Shown here: piece after piece, positions 1 to 9,052 of the stretch
Layout of the letters: the number at the start of each line of letters is the position of its first letter
Position numbering within the stretch: position 1 is the stretch's first letter
Made by a program: the position numbers and the translations under genes
The notes under the pieces: generated by a model
The model's input: only the letters and a program-made list of their open reading frames with translations
Told to the model about the DNA's origin: nothing
Database searches by the model: none
NCBI GenBank assembly: GCA_902571915.1
Contig: CACGDY010000001.1
Location: 1-64,000, forward strand
Length of the DNA: 64,000 nt
Source of the DNA: an uncultured Pelagibacteraceae bacterium
Lineage (GTDB): Bacteria > Pseudomonadota > Alphaproteobacteria > Pelagibacterales > Pelagibacteraceae
Reading direction: 5' to 3'

Positions 1-44
1 AAAATTGAATATTTGACCTAATATGGACACTTATTATTTTTTTT

Positions 45-85
45 GTGTTAGAATTTATCTAAATTTGTGTTAGAGATGTGTTAGA
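45..85. repeat. Three direct repeats GTGTTAGA upstream of the pilus operon
   Basis: The octamer GTGTTAGA occurs at 45-52, 67-74 and 78-85, all in the same orientation. The start-to-start spacings are 22 and 11 bases, close to two and one turns of B-DNA. The array ends 37 bases before the first gene of the pilus operon. Such phasing is typical of activator or response-regulator half-sites, but no regulator is identified and chance is possible in AT-rich DNA. Confidence 0.4.
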
Positions 86-122
86 GATTTATAAAAATAA
101 ATTAAAAGTTGTATAAAAAAAT

Positions 123-2549
123 ATGTCAGATGAAGATAAAAAAAATTTAGATAATAATGCAGAGGAAGAAAATAACAAAAATTCTCCTGAAGACAAATCT
201 AATTCTGAAAATGAGACAAATAATCAATCTGAGGTAGAAAAAAAAGAAATAGAATTAGAAAGCTCAGAAAAATTATCTCCAGAGGAGGAAAATAGCGAAA
301 TATTAACTGAAGTTCCAGCATCAGAGAGCGTAAATAATTTACCAGATGAGCAAAGTGAACAAAATATTTCCTCAGAGGAAGAAAAGCAAGAACGAAATAA
401 AGTAATTCATAAAAAAGATGGCAGGTTACATATTTATGTGAGGCAAGATAAGTATAAGGGAGAATTAAAGTCAAAAAATTGGGTAGGAAGACTTTACATT
501 GATGGAAAACAAAAAATATTTTCTTCTGGAACACAAAATTTAGACGAAGCAATTCCAATTTTAGAAAAGTGGTTTGATGATATTCAAGCTGAAAGTGAAA
601 AACAAAAAAAAGAGACAGAGGAAAAAAAAGTTGCAGAAATTTCAACACAAGAAAATACATCCTCGCAGCAGCAAGATGTAACATCTACTTCAGAATTACC
701 TCAGACACCTTCTCCAACAACAGCTATTGAAAATTTAGAATCAAATAATTTAGAAAAAACTTCGACAGAAAATTTTAGCAAAGATCAAAAAGAAAAAAGT
801 CTTGAAGAACCAAAATCAAAAAATAAAATTACAGGTATTTTTGGAAAACTCAAAGGTATTAAATTAAAAAAACCTTCTTTGGATGGTATCAAACTTCCAA
901 AATCTGCAAAGTTAAAAGGAAACAATCCTATTTCTAAATTTTTAGAAAAGGTAAAAAATAAAATTAGTAAATCATCTATTCAAGGTGAGGAAATTATTGG
1001 CGTTGAATTAAACACTAAAGAAATAAGATTAGCTCAAGTAAGCCTAAATAAATCTAATCAATGGGTTTTAGAAAAATTTTTTACTCATAAAATAGAATTA
1101 CCAGATGAAAGTTCAGTAATCGAAAATTCTGAAAAATTTACAGAGGAGCTAAATTTAGCATTACAAAAAACTAAACTTGACACAAATAACGTTGCAATTT
1201 CTATTCCAGTTACAAGCGCGATAATTAGAGTAGTTACAGCTCCTTTAATGAAAGATGATGAGTTACAAAAAGCTATTGACACAAATTCACTTTGGGAAAA
1301 TTTAGTACAGTTAACAGATAATTTAGATGATTATTCAATTTTCCATCAAGTTATAAACAGAAGCGAAAAAGAAAATACTATGGATATTTTATTTGTTGCT
1401 TCAAAACTTACAGATATAAATAGTTATGTTTCTATCGTAAAAAACAGTGGATTAAATCCAGTTATAATAGATGTAAAGTGTTTTGCATTAAAATCTGCAG
1501 TTGATCAAATTAATCAAATTACGAATAAACCAGAGGATGCAAATTTAACTGCTGTTTTAGAGTTTGGATTAGATGAGAATTATCTCATGATTTTATATGA
1601 CAATAATCCAATTATAACAGATATTTTTCTTAGAGGTTTAGATAGAAAGATATTATTAGAATCCCAAAACGTTGATGAAAAAGAGGGACTAGTTAGAAGA
1701 TATGCAGTTCAAGTAAAACAAGCAATTCAAGATTTTGAGACAAAATATGAAAAAAGAATTAGAAATATAAAAGTAGTATCAGACATAGAAAATGTGGAAG
1801 AATTTCTATCTTATTTTAGAAAAAGCTTACTTAATATAGGTTTCAATTTATTTGATCCAATTTCAGGTCTACAAGTTCCCCAACAATTTGACAAGCATCT
1901 TAATAGAGAAAATAAGTCTTACTTAGCAACAGCTATCGGTTTAGCATTTAGAAAGTTAGATGTTTTTGGTTACTATAAATTTGTAACGGCAGCAAAAAAT
2001 ATAAATCTACTTCCTGATAGAAAAAGTATGTTCCAACAAAAAAAGATGAAAGCTATTTCAAGTTTTGCTTTTAAAGGTTTAGCCGGAGGTATCGCAGCAA
2101 TTTATTTAATTCTATTTACCTTATCTTTTTGGAATATTCATACCTATAATAAAAAACTGGTAAATTATAGTAATGTAAAAATATTACATGATCAAAAATC
2201 TAAAGAGCAAAAGAAAGCTTTTAAAGAACTTAAAATTATTCAAACGACTTTAAAGTTAAGTAAAACACTTAAGTCCAACAAAGAATTAACTTACAGAGTT
2301 CTAGCACAGATTGCTTCTAGTGTTCCAACTAAAGTAAGATTTGATAAAGTTGATTATAACGGAGGTGATTTAATTACGATCCAAGGAGTTGCCGCAAGTG
2401 ATCAGGACATACTTAGGTTTATAGACAATTTAGGTAAACAAAAACTAGTTGATCAAGCATCACTATCATCAATGAGATTGCCACAAAGATCTCAAGGAGG
2501 ATCAAATATGAAAGGCTTTAGAGTTTTTGTAAAAATTAAAGAGGTTTAA
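123..2549 (+). CDS. PilM-PilN fusion protein of the type IV pilus alignment complex
   Basis: This 808-residue protein appears to join two normally separate pilus proteins. Residues 1-95 are acidic and low-complexity. Residues about 100-157 form a small tryptophan-containing domain (GRLHIYVRQ...WVGRLYIDGKQK) that resembles N-terminal domains of tyrosine integrases. A second linker leads to a PilM-like actin-fold domain from about 290 (GEEIIGVELNTKEIRLAQV) to 620. From about 627 there is the PilN signature INLLPDRK, one membrane segment (about 645-670) and a periplasmic PilN-like domain. PilM normally binds the cytoplasmic tail of PilN, so the fusion makes that contact covalent. It is the first gene of a tight operon with pilO, pilP, pilQ, pilB and pilC. 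The fold assignments rest on motif and order. The integrase-like resemblance is weak. Confidence 0.8.
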   Translation: MSDEDKKNLDNNAEEENNKNSPEDKSNSENETNNQSEVEKKEIELESSEKLSPEEENSEILTEVPASESVNNLPDEQSEQNISSEEEKQERNKVIHKKDGRLHIYVRQDKYKGELKSKNWVGRLYIDGKQKIFSSGTQNLDEAIPILEKWFDDIQAESEKQKKETEEKKVAEISTQENTSSQQQDVTSTSELPQTPSPTTAIENLESNNLEKTSTENFSKDQKEKSLEEPKSKNKITGIFGKLKGIKLKKPSLDGIKLPKSAKLKGNNPISKFLEKVKNKISKSSIQGEEIIGVELNTKEIRLAQVSLNKSNQWVLEKFFTHKIELPDESSVIENSEKFTEELNLALQKTKLDTNNVAISIPVTSAIIRVVTAPLMKDDELQKAIDTNSLWENLVQLTDNLDDYSIFHQVINRSEKENTMDILFVASKLTDINSYVSIVKNSGLNPVIIDVKCFALKSAVDQINQITNKPEDANLTAVLEFGLDENYLMILYDNNPIITDIFLRGLDRKILLESQNVDEKEGLVRRYAVQVKQAIQDFETKYEKRIRNIKVVSDIENVEEFLSYFRKSLLNIGFNLFDPISGLQVPQQFDKHLNRENKSYLATAIGLAFRKLDVFGYYKFVTAAKNINLLPDRKSMFQQKKMKAISSFAFKGLAGGIAAIYLILFTLSFWNIHTYNKKLVNYSNVKILHDQKSKEQKKAFKELKIIQTTLKLSKTLKSNKELTYRVLAQIASSVPTKVRFDKVDYNGGDLITIQGVAASDQDILRFIDNLGKQKLVDQASLSSMRLPQRSQGGSNMKGFRVFVKIKEV

Positions 2550-2551
2550 AT

Positions 2552-3253
2552 ATGAATTTTAATATTGATTTAAAAAATTTAGATTTAAAGAATATCACAA
2601 TGGATGATATTAAAGCCAAGCTTCAAAAAGTTGAAAAAAAAACATGGATTAAAATTGGAGTATCTTTTGGAGCAGTCATTCTATTTTTAATAATTTATTA
2701 TGGAATTTTGAACCCAATTGTAAATAAAAAGAAAGCTCAGCTTATAGACATGAATAAAAAAGAAAAGGAAACTAAAGAATTTGTAAAAAATATTAATACT
2801 GCAAAAGCTAAAATTAAAAAATTAAAACCACGGTATGACCAATATTCTACGTTATTTCATTCGAGAGCTGAAGTTGAGGGATTGTATCAAACATTGAGTG
2901 AATTTGCTGGCAGCAATAATTTAGTAATTTCAAAAATAGAAAAAGGAAAAATTAGAGAAGTTTCTAAAAAACAAGCACTCGCCAAAGCTGATGGAAAAAA
3001 AGCGAAATCTACCAAAAAATCAAAAGGCCCTAAAAAAGTTGAAAATATAGCTTATTACACTATTCCAGTTAAATTTGAGATAACAGGCGATTTTTTGGGG
3101 TACATTAAATTTAAAAGGCAGCTTTCATTATCTCAAAAAATGCTAAATTTTGACAAAGAGTCCATCCAAGTGGTAAAAGGAAGTGATACAACTGGAGCGA
3201 TAAAAGTGAGCGGTACATTAACAATAGTAGGATTAGCAGATGAATTTTTTTAG
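2552..3253 (+). CDS. pilO: PilO-like type IV pilus inner-membrane alignment protein
   Basis: The 233-residue protein has a short charged cytoplasmic N terminus, one membrane segment at about 35-55, a lysine-rich coiled coil and a periplasmic domain, which is the PilO/GspM layout. PilO pairs with PilN in the periplasm and links the inner-membrane platform to the PilP-PilQ secretin. The start two bases after the previous stop is supported by GAGG in the end of the previous gene. It overlaps pilP by 14 bases. A lysine-rich insertion near residues 140-170 is unusual. Identity rests mainly on topology and operon position, since PilO sequences diverge strongly. Confidence 0.8.
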   Translation: MNFNIDLKNLDLKNITMDDIKAKLQKVEKKTWIKIGVSFGAVILFLIIYYGILNPIVNKKKAQLIDMNKKEKETKEFVKNINTAKAKIKKLKPRYDQYSTLFHSRAEVEGLYQTLSEFAGSNNLVISKIEKGKIREVSKKQALAKADGKKAKSTKKSKGPKKVENIAYYTIPVKFEITGDFLGYIKFKRQLSLSQKMLNFDKESIQVVKGSDTTGAIKVSGTLTIVGLADEFF

Positions 3254-3728
3254 AATATTTGTGAGTTTTGTTTGTTTTGTCTTTATATCTGTTGCGAACG
3301 CAGAAAATCATGACAAAAGTCAAAATATTGTAGAAAAAGCAAAAGAAATAAATCAAAAAATAAAAAAAGAGCAAGCTATAAAATCAACAACAAGTAAAGA
3401 GGAACCACTTCCTTTAAATGATCCATTTGTTGGTGATGGCTCTTTAGGTGGTTCAGGCGGAATTAAATTAATTGCAGAAACAGATGAGCAGAAAAGGAAA
3501 CTAAGTGTTTTTAATTTTAAGCTTATTGGAGTTATTGGTTCTGAAAATGATCTGTTTGCGTCATTAATTAACGAGGATGGAGAAATATTAACTTTAGGAA
3601 TTTACGAGGAATTGTCTCCTGGAATAAAATTAGTCGGTGTTAATACTAAAGAAATAATTTTTGAGAGAGATGGAGCATCGTTAGTGTCAATAAATTTTAA
3701 AAATCAAATAATTGAGAGGGATAATTAG
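3240..3728 (+). CDS. pilP: PilP-like pilus assembly protein
   Basis: The 162-residue protein has an N-terminal signal sequence ending near ISVANA and then a low-complexity linker rich in lysine. A compact C-terminal domain (from about residue 90) contains the pattern FKLIGVIGSEN followed by LTLGIYEELSPGIKLVGVN, as in the PilP/GspC homology domain that binds the secretin. It lies between pilO and pilQ, overlapping the former. There is no obvious lipobox, although many PilP proteins are lipoproteins, so it may be released or anchored by its signal segment. Confidence 0.75.
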   Translation: MNFFRIFVSFVCFVFISVANAENHDKSQNIVEKAKEINQKIKKEQAIKSTTSKEEPLPLNDPFVGDGSLGGSGGIKLIAETDEQKRKLSVFNFKLIGVIGSENDLFASLINEDGEILTLGIYEELSPGIKLVGVNTKEIIFERDGASLVSINFKNQIIERDN

Positions 3729-3731
3729 AAT

Positions 3732-5294
3732 ATGAATGATAAATTTCTAAAAGCTATCTCTTTATTTATTGCAGTAGTAATTTTAATGACTGGATGTACT
3801 CAAAAGGGTAAAAATTTGAAAGTATTTAAACATGATACTCCGTTAATTAAAACTGATGTTAAAAAATTAGGAAAAAAAGAAATTGAAAAAAGTGTTGAAA
3901 TGGGTCCAGTACCTATTGAAGGAGATGTGATAAAACTTAAGAAGAGAAAGAAAATTTCCTCAGTTAAAGAAAAGAATTACCTTCTAATACCTGAAGAATA
4001 TAAAAGTTTAAAACAAAACGTTACATTCAAGTTTCAAAATATGGATTATACTGAAGCTATGACACTTATGGCTAAGGTCGGGGATATAAATATTTTGGTA
4101 GGAGAAGATGTAGCTGGTTCAATTTCTGCAGAATTGATTGATGTTCCTTGGGACAAAGCTTTCAATGCTTTATTAGATATGAAAAATTATGCAGCAGACA
4201 TAGATGTTGCAAGTAATATAATCAGAGTTGCAACTCCAGCAACATTAACTTCTCAAGAAAGTTACAAATCTGCAAGAGCTCAAGCAGTTAAGAAAAAAGT
4301 TGAATTAGAAGACTCTGTTGAACCAATCATTTCCGAAATATTTAGACTTTATTATATTTCTCCTGCTGAAGCTAAAGCAACAATCACAGAATTATTTACT
4401 TCAAGTAGTGTAGGTGGAACATCGTTTGTACCAATTCAGGTCACTGAAGAATCAACTACAAGATCAATTATAGTAAGAGGTAAAGAGAAAGACTTAGATG
4501 TTGTAGACAAAGTGATAAGAGAAATTGATGTTAGAACTAAACAAGTTTTAATGGAAGCTTTTATTGTAGAAGCTCAATCAACTTTTGAAAGGGCTCTTGG
4601 TAATAAATTAGGCGCAGTTTATACTAGAAAAGGAGTAAGAATAGGTGGTACGCAAGGAGGAAGCACAGTAGGTGCACCGAGCGGAGCAGGAGGAGCAATA
4701 TCAGATAACACAGCAGCCATTGCAGAAGCTGGTAGTGGTGGAGTTGATGGTATTTATAATTTTAATGCTGTAGGAGCTTCAAGTGGAATTGGTATATTAA
4801 GAAAAACCGGATCAGCTGTATTAAAATTACAGCTAGAAGCTTTAGAGAAGGAAGGACTAAGTAAAACAATTTCTAATCCAAAACTATTTTCTTTAGATAA
4901 TCAAACCGCTCAGATTAAACAAGGAGTTCAAATTCCAGTTTCAGGTGGTGAAGGACAGGACACATTTAAAGACGCTGCATTGGTTTTATCAGTAACACCA
5001 AGCATAATAGGGGATGGTAACGTCTTGTTAGATGTTAAAGTAAATAACGATACACCTGACAGATCTAATCCTGGATCAGTTGGTATTAATACTATGGAAA
5101 TCACTACCAAATTACTTGTGGCAGATGGAGATATCGTAGTTATAGGTGGAATTAAAAAGAATAATATATCTGATGGAAAAGAGTCTGTTCCTGGGGTTAG
5201 CAAGGTTCCAATTATAGGAAAAATGTTTCAAGGTTCAGCAAAATCAGATACACTAAATGAACTATTAGTGTTTATAGCACCAAGAATACTATAA
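3732..5294 (+). CDS. pilQ: PilQ/MshL-like secretin, outer-membrane pilus pore
   Basis: The 520-residue protein begins with a lipoprotein signal (lipobox LMTGC). A short secretin N-domain (about 95-160, with VTFKFQNMDYTEAM) and an N1-type domain (about 195-275) come next. The C-terminal secretin core contains the conserved stretch with VPGVSKVPIIGKMF and ends with ELLVFIAPRIL. Secretins form the ring through which the pilus crosses the outer membrane. No AMIN domain is evident and the protein carries its own lipobox, which favours the short MshL-type form over classical PilQ. A glycine-rich segment near residues 305-345 occupies the expected gate region. Confidence 0.9.
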   Translation: MNDKFLKAISLFIAVVILMTGCTQKGKNLKVFKHDTPLIKTDVKKLGKKEIEKSVEMGPVPIEGDVIKLKKRKKISSVKEKNYLLIPEEYKSLKQNVTFKFQNMDYTEAMTLMAKVGDINILVGEDVAGSISAELIDVPWDKAFNALLDMKNYAADIDVASNIIRVATPATLTSQESYKSARAQAVKKKVELEDSVEPIISEIFRLYYISPAEAKATITELFTSSSVGGTSFVPIQVTEESTTRSIIVRGKEKDLDVVDKVIREIDVRTKQVLMEAFIVEAQSTFERALGNKLGAVYTRKGVRIGGTQGGSTVGAPSGAGGAISDNTAAIAEAGSGGVDGIYNFNAVGASSGIGILRKTGSAVLKLQLEALEKEGLSKTISNPKLFSLDNQTAQIKQGVQIPVSGGEGQDTFKDAALVLSVTPSIIGDGNVLLDVKVNNDTPDRSNPGSVGINTMEITTKLLVADGDIVVIGGIKKNNISDGKESVPGVSKVPIIGKMFQGSAKSDTLNELLVFIAPRIL

Positions 5295-5296
5295 TT

Positions 5297-7048
5297 ATGT
5301 TAAAGATAAGTAGAGAGAGTGAAATTAACTTAATCAATGTTTTAATTGATAATGATGTTATTTCCGGTAAGGATTTAATTAATATCAAAAAAACTAGCAC
5401 AGAGGGTAACAAATCTCAAATAGAGGCTGTATTCGATTTAAAATTAACTGACGAAAAAAAAATTCTCGATATTTTAGTTAAAGAGCAAAATTTAGAAATT
5501 ATTGATTTAAAAAAAGTAGATATTACTGAGGACGTAAAAACTGTACTTCCATCAAATTATATAAAAGTTAACTTTGTAGCACCTTTTAAGATAGATGGAA
5601 AAACTTTGCACATTGCAATATCAGATAGTTCCAAATTAACTTTAATGAGAAATCTTAAAGCAATTACAAAAAAAAATATTGAATTGCATGCTGCACCATT
5701 AACACAAATTTCTGAATTCATTGAGAGATTATCTAGTGAAAGTGGGGAAGTGACTGCTGCAACAATACGTGAGGAAAATAGAGAAAAACAAAAAACGTTC
5801 GACTCAGATTTAGGAGATGCAGGTGAAGTTTTGGAAAAAGCTCCCGAGGAAGATATTGAAGCGATTGAAAATGAGTCAGAGGTTATCAAATTTAGTACAG
5901 CTGTAGTTGCTGAGGCTATTAAAAGAGGAGTTAGCGATATTCATATAGAGCCGTACAGATTTTCCTCAAGAGTAAGATATAGACAAGATGGAATGTTACA
6001 GGAACAAGATCAGTATAAAAAATTTTTACATGATAATTATGGTGCAGTTGTTACTCGTTTCAAAATCATGGGTAAACTTGATATTGCAGAAAGAAGATTG
6101 CCGCAAGATGGAGCAATCAATTTTAAAATTGAAGGTAAAGTGGTTGACCTACGTTTATCTATATTACCAACAGCTAATAATGAAAGAATTGTTATGCGTA
6201 TTCTTAACAAAGATGCTGGAGATATTACTCTTGAGCAACTTAATTTTGAAGAACAAGATTTAGACAGTCTAAGAAAAGCTATTCATTCTACTCAAGGCTT
6301 AATACTTGTTACAGGTCCTACAGGTTCAGGTAAATCAACCACTCTTTACAGTATTCTCAAAGAGGTAAGTAAGCCTCATTTAAATATTCTTACAGCAGAA
6401 GACCCTGTTGAATATGAATTAGATGGAGTTGGTCAGGTTCAAATTAAAGATGATATCGGTTTAACATTTGCCTCGGCTCTTCGGTCTTTTTTAAGACAAG
6501 ACCCAGAAATAATTTTAGTCGGAGAGATGCGAGATAAAGAAACTGTTGACATAGGATTGAAAGCTGCACTTACAGGACACCTTGTTTTTAGCACACTTCA
6601 CACTAATGATGCACCAAGCACAATCACTCGTCTTCAGAATATGGGAACGCCAGATTATTTAATTAGTGCTGCATGTCAGTTAGTAGTTGCACAAAGACTA
6701 GCAAGAAAAAATTGTAAAGAATGTAAAATTCCTGATGATGATGTTAATCCAAAAGTATTACAAGATTTGGGATTTAGTGCTGAGCAAGCATCAAGAGTAA
6801 AAGCCTCTAAAGGTAAAGGCTGTGCTAAATGTAATGATACTGGCTATAAAGGCAGACAAGGAATTTATGAAATTTTAGTTGTATCAAAACCAATTAAAGA
6901 AGCAATTTTAAGACAAGCAACTACACCTGAATTAAGAGAAATTGCTATTAAAGAAGGATTTCAAACCATGCAAGATATGGGTAAAAGAATGATTGCCTCT
7001 GGTGATCTTAATTTTAGAGAGTATGAGAGAGTACTTTCTTCTGAATAA
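5297..7048 (+). CDS. pilB: PilB/GspE-type pilus extension ATPase
   Basis: The 583-residue protein has a GspE N-terminal domain (1-150) and the AAA-like secretion ATPase core. The Walker A motif GPTGSGKST is at about 340-348, with a Walker B region (ILVGEMRDKET) near 405 and Asp and His boxes in between. A tetracysteine zinc site is visible (Cys473, Cys476, Cys509, Cys512), as expected for PilB and GspE but not for retraction ATPases. ATP hydrolysis would drive PilC and add pilin subunits from the cytoplasmic face. It starts two bases after the pilQ stop and is followed by pilC. No PilT retraction ATPase is seen in the window. Confidence 0.95.
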   Translation: MLKISRESEINLINVLIDNDVISGKDLINIKKTSTEGNKSQIEAVFDLKLTDEKKILDILVKEQNLEIIDLKKVDITEDVKTVLPSNYIKVNFVAPFKIDGKTLHIAISDSSKLTLMRNLKAITKKNIELHAAPLTQISEFIERLSSESGEVTAATIREENREKQKTFDSDLGDAGEVLEKAPEEDIEAIENESEVIKFSTAVVAEAIKRGVSDIHIEPYRFSSRVRYRQDGMLQEQDQYKKFLHDNYGAVVTRFKIMGKLDIAERRLPQDGAINFKIEGKVVDLRLSILPTANNERIVMRILNKDAGDITLEQLNFEEQDLDSLRKAIHSTQGLILVTGPTGSGKSTTLYSILKEVSKPHLNILTAEDPVEYELDGVGQVQIKDDIGLTFASALRSFLRQDPEIILVGEMRDKETVDIGLKAALTGHLVFSTLHTNDAPSTITRLQNMGTPDYLISAACQLVVAQRLARKNCKECKIPDDDVNPKVLQDLGFSAEQASRVKASKGKGCAKCNDTGYKGRQGIYEILVVSKPIKEAILRQATTPELREIAIKEGFQTMQDMGKRMIASGDLNFREYERVLSSE

Positions 7049-7061
7049 ACTCTAAATATTT

Positions 7062-8306
7062 ATGGACGCATTTACTTATAAAGGAATTTCTGACGGGAAG
7101 TATGTAGAGGGAGACATTGAAGCTCTAAATGTTGACGAAGCATCTCACAAACTCAAAGAGCAAAAAATAATTATTACTAACTTAGTAAGAGCCTCAAAAA
7201 AAACCAAAAAAGACACAAAAGATAAAAAAAAGAAAGGATCTGGGATTTCTTTATTTGGTAAGAAACAGCCAAAAGTAGAGGATATTCTCATATTTTCAAA
7301 ACAATTTGCAACCATGGTTAAAGCAGGTTTACCAATCCTTCAAGTATTGGCCATGTTAAGAGATCAATTAGAAAATCCAGCCATGACAGAAGTGGTTGAA
7401 GAAATACGTAAAAGCTTAGAAGGGGGAGTGACTTTATCTAAATGCTTTGAAAAGTACCCAAAACTTTTTGACAACGTATATATTAACTTGATTAAAGCTG
7501 GAGAGGCTAGTGGTAAACTAGATGTGTTCTTATTGAAAATAGTTGAGTCTTTAGAGAAGAAAGAAAACATAAGAAAGAAAATTAAATCTGCCTTAATGTA
7601 TCCAAGTATCATGTTCACTGTTGCAGTTACAGTAAGTGCATTCATGTTGATTAAGGTAGTGCCCGTCTTTGCTAAAATGTATGATGGTATGGGAATTGAA
7701 TTACCAGCTGCTACAGCAACTATTATGGCTATGAGTGATTTTTTGAGAGGAACAGGTGGCTTAATTCTTTTACTTTCTCTAATAAGTTTTTTTGGTGCTT
7801 TTAAATATTTGACATCAAAAAATGAAAAAATTAAATATGCATGGCATAAACAGGTTTTAAAATTACCAGTATTTGGTGACATGATTTTAAAATCAATGTT
7901 AGCTAGAATTTCCTTAATCATGGGGAATTTGAGTGCGGCGGGAGTAAACTTATTAGAAAGTTTAGAAATAGCAAAATCGGTAAGTACAAATGTTGTGGTT
8001 TTGGAGTCGTTAGAAAATATTAAAAAAGGAGTTTTTTCAGGTGACACTTTAACAAAACTATTTTTAAAAGATCCGTTATTTCCCCCGACATTTTCTCAAT
8101 TAATATCGGTAGGTGAGCAAACTGGTCAATTAGATGAAATGTTTGGGTCTGTAGCTAAATATTACGAATCTGAATTTGATACTGTTGTTGATAATTTATC
8201 TAGTTTGATTGAGCCAATAATGATTGTTTTTATGGGCTTGATGATAGGTGGATTAATGATTGCGATGTATTCTCCAATCTTCAATGTTGGATCTTTAATA
8301 AATTAA
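7062..8306 (+). CDS. pilC: PilC/GspF pilus inner-membrane platform protein
   Basis: The 414-residue protein begins with the short GspF/PilC leader pattern (FTYKGI...GDIEALN) and has two repeated T2SS_F domains (about 85-205 and 285-405), each with the conserved AGE or GEQ turn (LIKAGEASGKL, LISVGEQTGQL). Hydrophobic segments near residues 180-200, 222-245 and 380-405 make it a polytopic inner-membrane protein. It forms the platform turned by PilB. It is the last gene of the operon and ends six bases before the end of the convergent kinase gene, with no obvious terminator between. Confidence 0.93.
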   Translation: MDAFTYKGISDGKYVEGDIEALNVDEASHKLKEQKIIITNLVRASKKTKKDTKDKKKKGSGISLFGKKQPKVEDILIFSKQFATMVKAGLPILQVLAMLRDQLENPAMTEVVEEIRKSLEGGVTLSKCFEKYPKLFDNVYINLIKAGEASGKLDVFLLKIVESLEKKENIRKKIKSALMYPSIMFTVAVTVSAFMLIKVVPVFAKMYDGMGIELPAATATIMAMSDFLRGTGGLILLLSLISFFGAFKYLTSKNEKIKYAWHKQVLKLPVFGDMILKSMLARISLIMGNLSAAGVNLLESLEIAKSVSTNVVVLESLENIKKGVFSGDTLTKLFLKDPLFPPTFSQLISVGEQTGQLDEMFGSVAKYYESEFDTVVDNLSSLIEPIMIVFMGLMIGGLMIAMYSPIFNVGSLIN

Positions 8307-8312
8307 TTTTCT

Positions 8313-8747
8313 TTAAAGCTGCTTTGTTAAAACTAAATGGTTAATCCATGGTTTTTTCTTTTTGTCTTGAAATTCTACAACGTCCATAATTTCTTGAATA
8401 AAAAATGTGCCTAAGCCACCAGGTTTGACATTATCTAGTTCTCTGTGTTTGACTTTTTCAGGATTTACTGGTGTTCCCATATCATAAAAGGCGATTTCTA
8501 ACTTATTGTTTTTACAACTAATCTCTACAACCATTATATCTTTAGTATCAGGTTCATCTTTATAAGCATGTTTAACAATATTTTGTGCTGCTTCCGCTAT
8601 CGCTAAAACTAGTTCATCTTTTAAGTTTTGCTCAATTTTAAGCTTTTCGAATACTTCTCTACAAAAAATTCTCACATCTTTTAAGCTAGATGATTTTACC
8701 AAAAAGGCTTTTTTTTCACTGTGATTTATTAGAGCGGTTTCACTCAT
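8313..8747 (-). CDS. RsbW/SpoIIAB-like serine kinase, anti-sigma-type ATPase
   Basis: This 144-residue HATPase_c protein has an N box (AIAEAAQNIVKHAY), a G1 box (YDMGTPV) and a G2 box (GGLGTFFIQEIMD), typical of RsbW and SpoIIAB kinases. Such kinases phosphorylate a serine in a STAS antagonist and, when free, bind a sigma factor or another target. It follows two STAS genes on the same strand with a five-base gap, so the three form one operon. No sigma factor lies in the window, so its target is unknown. The SpoIIE-type phosphatases at 10818 and 15677 are the natural opponents. Confidence 0.9.
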   Translation of the reverse strand: MSETALINHSEKKAFLVKSSSLKDVRIFCREVFEKLKIEQNLKDELVLAIAEAAQNIVKHAYKDEPDTKDIMVVEISCKNNKLEIAFYDMGTPVNPEKVKHRELDNVKPGGLGTFFIQEIMDVVEFQDKKKKPWINHLVLTKQL

Positions 8748-8752
8748 AATTA

Positions 8753-9052
8753 TTATTCCAAATTTAGTATTTGTTCTAACTTTGCCATCATAATAACTTT
8801 AAGAACAGATTTACTAACGTCTTTAATAATAACTTTTGTGTTTTTTTCTAAGGCCTTTTGATGGCTTTCTATTAAGACAGAAATACCGGAAGAGTCCATA
8901 TACTGAACTTGACTTAAATTTAGATGGACTTCTTTACCAGAGTCAATATGAGGAAAAATTACTTCTTTTGCTTTTTCAACAACATCCATATCAATTTCTC
9001 CATCAAGATGAATTGTTGTTATATTTCCTTCCTCTGAAACTTTATAACTCAT
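8753..9052 (-). CDS. STAS-domain anti-sigma factor antagonist (second copy)
   Basis: The 99-residue single STAS domain matches SpoIIAA and RsbV. The phosphorylation site lies in the motif MDSSGISVLIES after the beta-strand HLNLSQVQY. It overlaps the preceding STAS gene by four bases (ATGA-type coupling) and is followed by the kinase gene. In known partner switches, the dephosphorylated form binds the kinase and frees its target, and a SpoIIE-type phosphatase regenerates it. It is clearly paralogous to the adjacent STAS gene (GEIDMDV...GEIDMDV; identical SSGISVLIES). Confidence 0.92.
   Translation of the reverse strand: MSYKVSEEGNITTIHLDGEIDMDVVEKAKEVIFPHIDSGKEVHLNLSQVQYMDSSGISVLIESHQKALEKNTKVIIKDVSKSVLKVIMMAKLEQILNLE

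Noticed and set aside
390-600. Integrase-like segment as a sign of a mobile element
   Set aside because: It is part of a long pilus protein; there is no catalytic integrase domain, attachment site or flanking tRNA gene.
199-684. Minus-strand open frame of 161 residues
   Set aside because: It lies entirely opposite the low-complexity N-terminal region of the PilM-PilN fusion, is rich in Phe and Leu as expected for the complement of Lys/Glu codons, and has no family features.
7364-8047. Minus-strand open frame of 227 residues opposite pilC
   Set aside because: It is antisense to a well-supported PilC gene and shows no recognisable domain; long shadows are common in AT-rich genes with biased codons.
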